A stretch of 64,000 nt of DNA from G965230065 sp965230065 (GTDB lineage: Bacteria > Bacteroidota > Bacteroidia > Cytophagales > Cyclobacteriaceae), in assembly GCA_965230065.1 (NCBI GenBank), contig OZ245942.1:5642001-5706000 (forward strand), given 5' to 3'. Under the pieces are notes generated by a model. The model worked only from the letters and a program-made list of their open reading frames with translations, had not been told where the DNA came from and did not search any database. Within the stretch, counting starts at the first letter, position 1. Each line of letters starts with the position of its first letter. Made by a program: the position numbers and the translations under genes. This document shows positions 46,954-55,595 of the stretch, piece after piece.

Positions 46954-48198
46954 ATGGACAACAAAAACACCTACAGTACAGCATTCATTTTAAGGACTTC
47001 CCGTTCTAAAGGTAAAACTGCCCCAATTTATTGTCGCATTACAGTGAATGGACAACGCACTGAGTTTTCTATCAAGCGGTCAGTTGCCATTAACAAATGG
47101 GATAATGGAAAGGTAAAGAGCAACAATGAAGAAGCCAAATCCTTGAAAGCCTACCTCAGGCAAGTAGAAGCCAAGCTGTTTGAACATTACCGTGATCTGC
47201 TTGCTAACAATATCTTTATGACTGCTGAAGATATAAAGAATGCCTATTTAGGATTGGAAAAGCAGCAGCATAGCCTGTTAGAATTGATGGACTATCATAA
47301 CTCTCATTTAAAAGATACGCTGGAATGGGGAACTTTGAAAAACTATTTTACTACACAGAATTATGTAAAGGAGTTTTTAACTGAAAGGCTGCGCAAGAAA
47401 GACATTTATCTTTCTCAGCTCTCTTATCAGTTCATTACTGAGCTTGAAATGTTTCTCAAAGGTTATCAGCCTAAAGATCACCGTAAACCAATGGGAAATA
47501 ATACAGTGATGAAACATATTGAGCGATTGCGGAAAATGATCAACCTGGCCATCAAAAATGAATGGCTTGAAAAAGACCCCTTCCATAAGTTTAAGCTAAA
47601 GTTTGAAAAGAAAGACAGAGGGTACCTGACAAAAGAAGAACTTAAGAGAATTGAGGAAAAAGACTTTAGGTTAGAGCGTCTTAACCAGACCCGGGATATT
47701 TTTGTCTTTAGTTGTTATACTGGGTTGTCTTATGCTGAAGTGTATGATCTCAAACCGGAGCATATTGTGATTGGATTGGATGGTGAGAGGTGGATCAGAG
47801 GGCAGCGTAAAAAATCCAAAGAATGGTTCACAGTTCCCTTACTTCCACAGGCCCAGAAAATTATTGAAAAGTATCAAGATAACATTGTTGCCAAGGCAAA
47901 TGGGAAAGTGCTACCTGTTTATACCAATCAAAAAACAAACTCTTATTTGAAAGAGATAGCATACTTATGCGAGATAGATAAAAATCTCACCTATCATTTG
48001 GCCCGGCATACCTTTGCTACAACAGTTACCCTTTCTAATGGCGTACCTATAGAGTCTGTTAGTAAAATGCTTGGTCATACCAGCTTGCGGACTACCCAAA
48101 TTTATGCGAAAGTAGTGGAGCAGAAACTTAGCGAGGATATGAAAATGCTTAAAGGGAAATTAATTGAAAATAAATACGAAAAGAAAATGACCAGCTAA
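46954..48198 (+). CDS. Tyrosine recombinase, IntDOT-like integrase
   Basis: This 414-residue protein has an N-terminal arm-binding domain (RSKGKTAPIYCRITVNGQR), a SAM-like core-binding domain and the catalytic domain. HLARHTFATT holds the H-x-x-R pair, and LGHTSLRTTQIYAKV holds the nucleophilic Tyr. The usual first Arg is replaced: the segment reads YTGLSYAEVYDL with Ser. IntDOT of the Bacteroides element CTnDOT has the same Arg-to-Ser change. It integrates and excises the element at tRNA-Pro. Repeats just upstream may be its arm sites. Confidence 0.93.
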   Translation: MDNKNTYSTAFILRTSRSKGKTAPIYCRITVNGQRTEFSIKRSVAINKWDNGKVKSNNEEAKSLKAYLRQVEAKLFEHYRDLLANNIFMTAEDIKNAYLGLEKQQHSLLELMDYHNSHLKDTLEWGTLKNYFTTQNYVKEFLTERLRKKDIYLSQLSYQFITELEMFLKGYQPKDHRKPMGNNTVMKHIERLRKMINLAIKNEWLEKDPFHKFKLKFEKKDRGYLTKEELKRIEEKDFRLERLNQTRDIFVFSCYTGLSYAEVYDLKPEHIVIGLDGERWIRGQRKKSKEWFTVPLLPQAQKIIEKYQDNIVAKANGKVLPVYTNQKTNSYLKEIAYLCEIDKNLTYHLARHTFATTVTLSNGVPIESVSKMLGHTSLRTTQIYAKVVEQKLSEDMKMLKGKLIENKYEKKMTS

Positions 48199-48215
48199 AG
48201 GTCATTTTCTCCTAC

Positions 48216-49523
48216 TCAAAGGGAGGTATGCATTTTCGCCCTCAATTTATCAAACAAGCGCTCTATCAACCTCCGATCTTCAGTGATGATTTCTGCCTGG
48301 CCCTGCAAATGCTGCTGGGCAGGAATTCTATTTCCATAATTTGTCTTCAATCCATCAGGAAAGCTGATGATGACACGGTAAAATCCTTGCTGGGGCAACT
48401 TTGAAAAATCTTCTACCCTTGCAGAGAGTATACCATATTCCTCATAAGGATAGTTGTCCAGATATACGTGTACACTTTGCCCAACTTGGACCTTGCCAAA
48501 GTTTTGCACCGGTACCAGTAACCGCCCTAAGATAGGTTGATCATTTTCTGGCAAAATGCGCATCACCGTATCAAGGGCATGTACATATTGCTTTGGATTT
48601 TCAAAATCAAAAAGGGATACCTTACCTGTCTGTGGGGCCCGTAAAAGATAGCGATCTTCCCACCTTGAAAGGGCAGCATGCAGGTTATCCAAGCCGCTGA
48701 GTAATGTGCTCTGTAGTTCATTTTCAGTTTTGAAGTGCTGATTGGCTAATTGTTGGCGGTTATACATCAATTGGCTAATCTTCAGCTTAATCTGTGTTAA
48801 TTCACTTGTGAGCATTTCGGCTGCGTATTTCGCTTCCAACCATTGTTGCTCGCTAATCTCTAATGTTTTCTCAGCAATAGCTTTGGTATCATAAAGCAGT
48901 TTGTTACGAAGAAAGTCTTTTTCAACTAACCGGGCTTTCCGGTTTAGTAACTCATGTTCATTCTGCTTTTGAGAAAATAGCTGTTGATATTGTTCTATTT
49001 GAGTATTGATTGACAAGCGTTCCCGGTAGTGAGGGCTGAGCTGAAGGTATTTCTGATAGGCTGACCAGGAAACCTGAAATTTAGTATAATACTCCTGCAT
49101 ATCACCGAGTTGATAGGCAGGAAATAATAGTGAATCAGAGAAAGATGGAATCAGATTGCTGGAGTTTAATGATTGTAAAGTTTCCTGTAACTGTAGAATA
49201 TCCTCGTACAAAGCAGCGTTTTGAATAACCGCAACTACATTTCCCGCCTCTACAATGTCATGGTCTTCTACAAACAAGTCCATAATATAGCCATCCATTT
49301 GGGCTACTACCCCAACAGGTGGATTGAAAGTAGTAATCACAACTTTTCCTGAAATGCGATCAGGATAACGGATAAACCAACCCAGGGTCAATAAAATCAC
49401 TACTAACAAAAATACACCTACCTGCCCCCAGCGGATTACCCAACGGGGAGGCGTAGTAAGTACTTCTTGCAGGTATTCAGAAGGTCCGCTCAATTCAGAA
49501 ATATCTTCGGGTATCACCTTCAT
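48216..49523 (-). CDS. HlyD-family membrane fusion protein of peptide exporter
   Basis: This 435-residue protein has one transmembrane helix at about residues 33-50. The biotinyl-lipoyl-like part is PPVGVVAQMDGYIMDLFVED, a long coiled coil follows (about 110-270), and the second lipoyl half and beta-barrel include LLRAPQTGKVSLFDF and VQNFGKVQVGQSVHVYLDNY. It bridges the inner-membrane ABC exporter to the outer membrane. It overlaps the exporter gene by 4 bp on the same strand and is thus the partner for export of the small GG peptide. Confidence 0.9.
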   Translation of the reverse strand: MKVIPEDISELSGPSEYLQEVLTTPPRWVIRWGQVGVFLLVVILLTLGWFIRYPDRISGKVVITTFNPPVGVVAQMDGYIMDLFVEDHDIVEAGNVVAVIQNAALYEDILQLQETLQSLNSSNLIPSFSDSLLFPAYQLGDMQEYYTKFQVSWSAYQKYLQLSPHYRERLSINTQIEQYQQLFSQKQNEHELLNRKARLVEKDFLRNKLLYDTKAIAEKTLEISEQQWLEAKYAAEMLTSELTQIKLKISQLMYNRQQLANQHFKTENELQSTLLSGLDNLHAALSRWEDRYLLRAPQTGKVSLFDFENPKQYVHALDTVMRILPENDQPILGRLLVPVQNFGKVQVGQSVHVYLDNYPYEEYGILSARVEDFSKLPQQGFYRVIISFPDGLKTNYGNRIPAQQHLQGQAEIITEDRRLIERLFDKLRAKMHTSL

Positions 49524-51709
49524 ACACCTAATTCCAGTTGGTTTTTGACTAAGTTGTAGTAGTACCCTTTTTGATAGGCAAGTTCGGTGTGGGTGCCCTG
49601 CTCTACTACTCGCCCTTGATCTAGCACCAAAATCTGATCAGCATGTTTAACGGTGCTAAGGCGATGGGCTATAATGACGACCGTCCTGCCTTGAAAGAAG
49701 TTTTCCAGGTTTCCCACAATATAACTTTCACTTTCAGCATCCAGGGCGCTGGTGGCTTCGTCAAAAAACAAATATTTAGGGTCTTTGTATACAGACCTGG
49801 CAATTAATATACGTTGCCGCTGACCACCGGAAAGCCCCATACCGTTTTGTCCAATGTGTGTATGGTAACCATTGGGCAGAGAATGGATAAATTCTTCCAA
49901 ATGAGCAATATGCACGGCCTGAGATAATCGTGTTTTATCTAAAGGGTTTTTGCTGTCCGATTCAGTGATGTTGGCAAGAATTGTATCGTCAAAGATATAA
50001 CCATCCTGCATGACCACTCCACACTGTGATAGCCAGGTATCCGAGGGTAGTTTATCCAAAGGGCTACTGCCTGTATAAACCCTCCCTTTTGAAGGCTCGT
50101 AGAACCTGAGTAAAAGCTTTAGCAGTGTCGTTTTCCCACTACCACTCGTTCCTACAATGGCAGTGACTTTTCCCTCAGGAATATAAATATTGACATCCTG
50201 TAATACAGCAGGGGATCGAGGTCCTTCATAACAGAAAGTAACGTTTTCCAGATGAATTGTATCATTGTCATTAACACCTATTAAAGCATCGGTTTGCACA
50301 TTCTCATTGGGTTTATGAAATACTTCACCCAACCGGTGCAAACTTAATTTGGCATCCTGGGCAGATTGAATGAAACCAATCAAACTAAGCAAAGGGGCAT
50401 TAAGCTGTCCTGAAATGTATTGCACCGCTATTAACATGCCCAGGGTCATTTCACCTTTAATTACCAGAAAAGCCGATAAAAAAGTAATGCCGATGTTCTT
50501 GAGTTCGTGGATGAAAGCACCCCCGCGTACCTGAAGCTGATCTACAGAAAGGGCGTGGGTAGCTATCTGGTGTTGTTTGATGCGGACTGCTTCCCATCGC
50601 CAGCGTCGTCTTTGCTGAGAACCATTCAACCTTATTTCTGGCATCCCATAGAGCAAATCCTGTATCTGTCCTTGGTGCTGGGCTGATACATTAAACCGCT
50701 TATATTCCAGCCTTGCCCTTCGATTGGAAAGTAGCAAAACCCATCCAATATAGACTGAAGCACCCACAAAAAAAACCAGAAAAACGAACACATTATAGAA
50801 AGCAAGAATAGCAGAAAATATAGCAGTAGTAACCACTGAAAACAGCACGGTAAGGGACTGTGCGGTAAGAAAATTTTCAATGCGTTCGTTATCCAGGATA
50901 CGCTGGAATAAGTCACCCAGGTTCTTTTTTTCAAAGAAAGGGTGCGGTAACTGCATAAGCTTTTGCAAGAAGCTGGAAAGCAATGAAATGCTCACCCGGT
51001 TGCCCACATAAAGCAGTAAATAACTACGGACAACCTCCCCCACTGTTTGAGAAGTGAACAATACCAATTGGGCAATTAGAATAATGTAGACGAATTGCAG
51101 GTTTTGATGGCGAATACCCTCATCTACAAGTGATTGGGCAAGGAAAGGAAAAATAAATTGCAGGATACTGATTACTAATACGCTTAACAGCAACTGGTAC
51201 AAGTAGCGTTTGTAAGGGCGGAAGAAAGGGATTAGGAAAGACCAACCCTGCTTGATACTTTTCTCATTAGCCTTTAATTGTTGAAAAGCTGGGGTAGGTT
51301 CCAAGAGCAATAAAACACCCGTTTGGTCTTCAGTTGATTGCCAACCTTCCAAAAACTCTATCTTATGATAGCGAAGTTTACCAGCTGCCGGATCGGCAAC
51401 ATAAATATATTTTGAGGTAACCCGATAGATTACTATGTAATGATGGTCTTTCCAATGGGCAATGCAGGGTAGTTGTACATCATGGGTAAGTGTGTCCAGG
51501 TCAGTAACCACAGCTTCTGTACGAAAGCCAAGCTGCTCGGCTGCCTGGGAAAGGTTTAATAATGAGGTTCCCTGGTTAGAAGTAAAGGTTATATCGCGTA
51601 ATGCATCTAACGTAAAGTGTTTTCCATACTGGCGGGCTACCATCCGCAAACAAGTCGGCCCACAATCCATATAGTCAAGCTGACGGTAAGCTTTAAAATT
51701 ATCTTTCAT
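49520..51709 (-). CDS. C39-peptidase-containing ABC exporter (PCAT)
   Basis: This 729-residue protein has three parts. The C39 peptidase domain (residues 1-130) has the catalytic Cys in LDYMDCGPTCLRMV, His in HWKDHHYIVIYR and Asp in YVADPAAGK. The membrane domain spans about residues 160-440. The nucleotide-binding domain has IVGTSGSGKTTLLKLLLRFY (Walker A), LSGGQRQRILIARS (signature) and YLFFDEATSALD (Walker B). Such exporters cut leaders after a double glycine and export the rest. Next to it lies a 45-residue KGG-leader peptide gene, its likely substrate. It is followed by the HlyD partner. Confidence 0.93.
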   Translation of the reverse strand: MKDNFKAYRQLDYMDCGPTCLRMVARQYGKHFTLDALRDITFTSNQGTSLLNLSQAAEQLGFRTEAVVTDLDTLTHDVQLPCIAHWKDHHYIVIYRVTSKYIYVADPAAGKLRYHKIEFLEGWQSTEDQTGVLLLLEPTPAFQQLKANEKSIKQGWSFLIPFFRPYKRYLYQLLLSVLVISILQFIFPFLAQSLVDEGIRHQNLQFVYIILIAQLVLFTSQTVGEVVRSYLLLYVGNRVSISLLSSFLQKLMQLPHPFFEKKNLGDLFQRILDNERIENFLTAQSLTVLFSVVTTAIFSAILAFYNVFVFLVFFVGASVYIGWVLLLSNRRARLEYKRFNVSAQHQGQIQDLLYGMPEIRLNGSQQRRRWRWEAVRIKQHQIATHALSVDQLQVRGGAFIHELKNIGITFLSAFLVIKGEMTLGMLIAVQYISGQLNAPLLSLIGFIQSAQDAKLSLHRLGEVFHKPNENVQTDALIGVNDNDTIHLENVTFCYEGPRSPAVLQDVNIYIPEGKVTAIVGTSGSGKTTLLKLLLRFYEPSKGRVYTGSSPLDKLPSDTWLSQCGVVMQDGYIFDDTILANITESDSKNPLDKTRLSQAVHIAHLEEFIHSLPNGYHTHIGQNGMGLSGGQRQRILIARSVYKDPKYLFFDEATSALDAESESYIVGNLENFFQGRTVVIIAHRLSTVKHADQILVLDQGRVVEQGTHTELAYQKGYYYNLVKNQLELGV

Positions 51710-51842
51710 AACTCAAAATCAACTTGGAAAATTAATATTAAAATAATTATATTAAAAATAAATTATTTTAAAATTGCATAACTTAATTGGGGAGATTAAC
51801 TGGTTTCATTAAGGGAGAGGTGAAATTAGAGCAGTAGTAGCA

Positions 51843-51872
51843 CAAAAAAAGAAAGCCAAAAAATGGCCTTCT
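51843..51872 (-). terminator. Terminator or attenuator between peptide gene and exporter
   Basis: On the minus strand agaaggcca and tggctttct form a stem (one G-U pair) around a T-rich loop, followed by a run of T. It lies 20 bp after the peptide stop and before the exporter gene. Most transcripts would end here and a fraction read through, giving more peptide than exporter. Confidence 0.7.
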
Positions 51873-51891
51873 TTTTAATTTTAGACAGGTT

Positions 51892-52029
51892 TTAATCCGT
51901 CATACGACGGTTCATCATTTTTTCTAACCATTTTGGAAGGTCTGTGCCCCCTTTGATTTTAGCTTGTTCTTCGGTACTCAGAACTTTCATTTTCACCAGT
52001 TTTTTACTGGCCGTTGTTAAATTTGACAT
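51892..52029 (-). CDS. Double-glycine-leader peptide, probable pheromone precursor
   Basis: ATG at 52029 opens a 45-codon gene. The leader is MSNLTTASKKLVKMKVLSTE followed by EQAKIKGG, cut after the Gly-Gly at residues 27-28. The remainder is a 17-residue peptide, TDLPKWLEKMMNRRMTD, of net charge about +1 and amphipathic-helix character. The leader pattern (LSTEE, KIKGG) matches the GG-Bacteroidales natural-product precursor type. The gene lies upstream of and on the same strand as a C39 exporter and its HlyD partner, and divergent from a histidine-kinase/LytTR operon. No immunity gene is visible, so a signalling peptide is more likely than a bacteriocin; both remain possible. Confidence 0.8.
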   Translation of the reverse strand: MSNLTTASKKLVKMKVLSTEEQAKIKGGTDLPKWLEKMMNRRMTD

Positions 52030-52065
52030 AGTGTATTCATTGAATTATATAAATATTTACATTTG

Positions 52066-52096
52066 CAATATTACGCCAAGTACAAATTGTACCAAA
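52066..52096 (-). promoter_or_regulatory. Bacteroidota-type promoter of the peptide gene
   Basis: On the minus strand, TTTG (52096-52093) is followed after 19 bp by TAATATTG (52073-52066). This fits the Bacteroides consensus TTTG, 19-21 bp, TAnnTTTG with one mismatch. A start about 7 bp later would give a leader of about 30 nt to the ATG at 52029. Confidence 0.7.
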
Positions 52097-52114
52097 CCAA
52101 ATTCAACTAAAAAT

Positions 52115-52184
52115 CATGAACTGGCTCAAATAATACATGAACTATATAATGTGCAACATGAACAAGGCTTTTGGTAACATGAAC
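52115..52184. promoter_or_regulatory. Four CATGAAC direct repeats at exact 21-bp spacing (probable LytTR operator)
   Basis: CATGAAC starts at 52115, 52136, 52157 and 52178, each exactly 21 bp after the last, with the intervening sequence unrelated. LytTR regulators such as AgrA and ComE bind pairs of about 9-bp direct repeats with roughly 12-bp spacers, that is 21 bp apart. The array lies in the divergent gap. Its proximal unit begins 42 bp upstream of the end of the peptide promoter's -7 box. It probably controls the peptide gene and perhaps the kinase operon. Confidence 0.85.
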
Positions 52185-52266
52185 CTTTTCCAAACAAAAA
52201 ATTAGTTGATAAATAATCAATAATATTGTTCCCGAAAAGAAAAATTTCCCTAAAAAACATAATTAA

Positions 52267-53409
52267 TTGAAGTCAAATAATTACGATAACAGTCCAGGCA
52301 TTTTACTATCGTTAAGTAAAACCGAGAAGGTTACCCATTTTGTAAGTTGGTTGATTTTTCTATTTATGATGATTGCATCCTCAATGGTTGTGGTAGAAAA
52401 ACCTTTTTGGCTGTTGCTATCAGTAAATTTGGTTTTGGAATTACTTTATGTAGCCTTTTTTTATCTACTCATCTTTCAAGTATATTCTTTCTGGTACACC
52501 AATAAATCTCAATTTTACCTAAGGGCATCCATTTCAGTTGGATTTTTTGCCCTATTGTTTTTTTGCTTTGATTACTGGTTTGAGCCTTGGTCAGGTTTTG
52601 ATACAGCAGTTTCATTTTCAGATAGTGTGATTGGGGCTGTTCTTACTGCATTTGTGCTCATTATCGTATCAGTAGCCATTTTTGCCCATAAGTATAGCAT
52701 AGCAAAAATCCGTTATCTGAGTAAAAAAGAAGTGCAACTTGCCCAAAGCAGGCAACAAGTTATCCAAAGGGAACTGGAGCTTACCAAACTTGAATTACAT
52801 TCCTACCGAAACATTTTTAATACGCACCTTACCTTTAATACCCTGTCACACATCCATTCTAAAGTGGCCGATGACCCTTCAGTGGCTATGCCGCTTTTAT
52901 TACTATCGGAAAACCTTCGCTATAACCTAAAAACCAAAGGCCACCAGGTGGTCAGTCTATCAGAAGAAATCTGTTACATTCAGGACTATTTTGAGTTGTA
53001 CCGCTATATTTTTCCTGGATTGCAAGTATCCCTTACGATTGAAGGTGATGCCAGGGCCATTGCAGTACTTCCCAGGGTGTTTCTCAATTATGTGGAAAAT
53101 GCCTTGAAACATGGAAAACGAAATGATCCAAAATATCCCATTAGAGTGAAGTTCTGCATCAATGACCGGGTACAATTTACCATAAGCAATGCGAAGAAAT
53201 TAAACTATACGGTCATTAGTACCGGTGTGGGTTTGGAAAATACTTACCATATGTTGAAGGCTTACTATGGAGATGAGTTTGTACTGGATATTCAGGACCA
53301 AGACTCTTTTTTTGAAGTAAAGCTAAGCTTGCCCAAAGTGGCCTTTCACGGGGATATACACTATTACAGCCCTTTAAACCTTAATAATAACTTATCCATT
53401 AATTCATAA
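52267..53409 (+). CDS. LytS-type sensor histidine kinase
   Basis: This 380-residue protein has four hydrophobic helices within residues 20-135, then a coiled coil (AQSRQQVIQRELELTKLEL). The His_kinase domain has NTHLTFNTLSHIH, where the His matches the phosphorylated His of the NPHFLFN motif in LytS/AgrC-like kinases. The ATPase part has NYVENALKHGKR (N box) and ISTGVGLENTYHMLKAYYG (G box). The start is the TTG at 52267; no ATG fits before the first helix. It heads an operon with a prolyl oligopeptidase and two LytTR regulators, divergent from the peptide gene, and is the likely receptor for the peptide. Confidence 0.85.
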   Translation: MKSNNYDNSPGILLSLSKTEKVTHFVSWLIFLFMMIASSMVVVEKPFWLLLSVNLVLELLYVAFFYLLIFQVYSFWYTNKSQFYLRASISVGFFALLFFCFDYWFEPWSGFDTAVSFSDSVIGAVLTAFVLIIVSVAIFAHKYSIAKIRYLSKKEVQLAQSRQQVIQRELELTKLELHSYRNIFNTHLTFNTLSHIHSKVADDPSVAMPLLLLSENLRYNLKTKGHQVVSLSEEICYIQDYFELYRYIFPGLQVSLTIEGDARAIAVLPRVFLNYVENALKHGKRNDPKYPIRVKFCINDRVQFTISNAKKLNYTVISTGVGLENTYHMLKAYYGDEFVLDIQDQDSFFEVKLSLPKVAFHGDIHYYSPLNLNNNLSINS

Positions 53410-53417
53410 CAGTAATC

Positions 53418-55574
53418 ATGAGATTTCTAATTGCTTTATACACCCTTATCTTTAGTCTGTTACTATTTCATGCCAAAGCGCAACAAACCCCGGATTCATT
53501 AGGTGCTGTTACCGAAGTTAAGTTTGGTATCAAATTGCATGATCCTTTCCGGGGTTTTGAAGATATGGAAAATGCATCTGTACAAAAATGGATGTCCTGG
53601 AAAAATAAGCAGGCGAAACAAACCCTGGCTTCAGTTCCCGGGTACCAGGAGCTGCAAACCGAAATAAAAAAACTTACCTCTTCCTCAAATGTACGTGCCA
53701 AAGTGCCTAAAGTGACCCAGGATTATATTTATGTTTTACAGTCCGTGTCCGTTACCAACAGTGACCAGATTGTCCGCTATCAAAATCCCTTGGGGCAAGG
53801 AGAAGTGGTTTTTTCTACAAAAGACCTAAACCGTCAGGATAGTACAACTTATGGGGTTTATTCATTCTATCCCTCACCAGACAATCGTTACCTGGCCCTT
53901 CAAATGGATAAAGATGGAAATGACTGGATGGAAATCTATGTGTATGATATAGAAAAGAAGCGTATCACTGACCGCATTGATGCCACTATGTCTTTTTTCC
54001 CAAGTTGGATCGATAGCAATAGCCTGTTTTATACCCAAATCAACCTCACGGATGATCCCAATAAGTTTTTTAGCAATATCAAAGTAAAATATCACAGGTT
54101 AGGAACCGACCAGGCCAAAGACAAGATTTTCCTTTCCCAAGAGACCGGTTCTGGAATTGAATATCAGGCAGGTGATTTCCCTTCCTTTACCGTGCTGCCC
54201 GGAGGGGAATATATACACTGTGGTATTGCCCGTGGCGTATCCCCCTATCCGATAGCATATATTGCCCCTTTGGAACAGGTGTTAAAAGGGAATGGTTCTG
54301 CTGAATGGCAGTTGGTCTATGATTTTGATGACCAAATATCCCAAGATGCAGCGGACAATGAATATTTCTATATGATGGATGATGAAGCAGGTGAAATCCT
54401 GAAAGCCCCATTAGCAAAGCCTAAAAAGTTCAGCACAATACTTTCCTCTCCCAAAAAAGGTTTTCTTCGGGATATGAAAGTGACCAGTAAGTCAGTGTAT
54501 GCTGAGATTGTTCAGGATGGTATATCTTCTTTATGGGATGTAAATAACAATCAACAGGTACCCATCCCTTTCAAAGGAAATATTAAACTTCATGAACCTG
54601 GTTCAAGTGCAATAAGTGATGGAGATCACCTTCTTTTTGGCCTTGCCAACTGGTCGCATGGGTATGGAATTTACTATTTTGATTCTGAAAAGAATAAAGT
54701 AATCCGGACTGACATGCGCCCAGCAGGACCTTATGATATGCCCGGGCACCTGGTAGTGGAAGAAGTAAATGTCAGGGCCAAAAATGGAGAGGAAATACCT
54801 TTGTCAATTATTCATGACAATTCTATCACCAAAGACGGAAACAACCCTACCATCATTGAAGTTTATGGGGCTTATGGCAATTCATTAGAGCCTTATTTTT
54901 CAGTAGAAATGCTGCCTTGGTATGAAAATGGGGGGATTCTGGCAGTGGCGCATGTTCGGGGTGGCGGTGAAAAGGGAGTAGATTGGCACAAAGCTGGAAT
55001 GAAGGAAAATAAACCGAATTCCTGGAATGACTTAATCTCATCTGCACAGTACTTGATTGATAATGGATATTCCCGTCCTGAAAAATTAGGAGTGATGGGA
55101 GGAAGTGCTGGAGGTATTGCCGTTGGCAGTGCTATTACGGAGCAGCCTGAACTCTTTTCCGCTGCTATGCTTGAATTTCCTTTGTTAAACACCACTCGGA
55201 TAGATCAACAGCCTGGAGGATATGTACAAAGTGAGGAGTTTGGTTCTCCTGAGGATTCTACTGAGTTCAGCTATCTGTATGAAATGGATGTGTATCACCA
55301 TATACAGAAAGGCACTTCCTACCCGGCACTTCTTTTTACTGCTGGAAAAAACGATCAGCGTACCCTGGCATGGGAACCAGCTAAAGTGGCTGCAAAATTT
55401 GAAACCCGGAGGGGTAATGATGAGCCTACTTTATTCAGGTTGTACGAAGGTGGGCATGGAAGTGGTACAGTTGAAGAAGCTGTAGAAATGCTTTCTGATA
55501 AGTTTGCATTTTTTAGCTGGAAGCTAGGCTTGAAACATAGCAATGGGCCATCCAATGTATCAGGACAAGAGTAG
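53418..55574 (+). CDS. Secreted prolyl oligopeptidase (S9A family)
   Basis: This 718-residue protein has a signal peptide ending FHAKAQ. Residues 30-430 are the seven-bladed propeller. The catalytic domain has LGVMGGSAGGIAVGSAI with the nucleophilic Ser, Asp in LLFTAGKNDQRTLAW and His in RLYEGGHGSGTVEEA. S9A enzymes cut after proline in peptides of up to about 30 residues. It starts 8 bp after the kinase gene and lies before two regulator genes. The exported 17-mer has one proline (TDLP-K), so this enzyme could mature, inactivate or recycle the signal; that is inference. Confidence 0.92.
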   Translation: MRFLIALYTLIFSLLLFHAKAQQTPDSLGAVTEVKFGIKLHDPFRGFEDMENASVQKWMSWKNKQAKQTLASVPGYQELQTEIKKLTSSSNVRAKVPKVTQDYIYVLQSVSVTNSDQIVRYQNPLGQGEVVFSTKDLNRQDSTTYGVYSFYPSPDNRYLALQMDKDGNDWMEIYVYDIEKKRITDRIDATMSFFPSWIDSNSLFYTQINLTDDPNKFFSNIKVKYHRLGTDQAKDKIFLSQETGSGIEYQAGDFPSFTVLPGGEYIHCGIARGVSPYPIAYIAPLEQVLKGNGSAEWQLVYDFDDQISQDAADNEYFYMMDDEAGEILKAPLAKPKKFSTILSSPKKGFLRDMKVTSKSVYAEIVQDGISSLWDVNNNQQVPIPFKGNIKLHEPGSSAISDGDHLLFGLANWSHGYGIYYFDSEKNKVIRTDMRPAGPYDMPGHLVVEEVNVRAKNGEEIPLSIIHDNSITKDGNNPTIIEVYGAYGNSLEPYFSVEMLPWYENGGILAVAHVRGGGEKGVDWHKAGMKENKPNSWNDLISSAQYLIDNGYSRPEKLGVMGGSAGGIAVGSAITEQPELFSAAMLEFPLLNTTRIDQQPGGYVQSEEFGSPEDSTEFSYLYEMDVYHHIQKGTSYPALLFTAGKNDQRTLAWEPAKVAAKFETRRGNDEPTLFRLYEGGHGSGTVEEAVEMLSDKFAFFSWKLGLKHSNGPSNVSGQE

Positions 55575-55595
55575 AGTGAGTGGTCACAAAGTTCT

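Noticed and set aside
51892..52029. The GG peptide as a bacteriocin
   Set aside because: Not excluded, but no immunity gene is visible, the core is only 17 residues, and a sensor/regulator operon is adjacent, so a signal is preferred.
51944..52177. A 77-codon plus-strand frame across the peptide gene and the CATGAAC array
   Set aside because: It runs antisense to the GG peptide and through the operator repeats, and its translation has no protein-like character.
52115..52184. CRISPR array or plasmid iterons as the explanation for the 21-bp repeats
   Set aside because: The repeated word is only 7 bp, there are four units, no Cas genes and no replication initiator next to them; LytTR operator geometry fits better.
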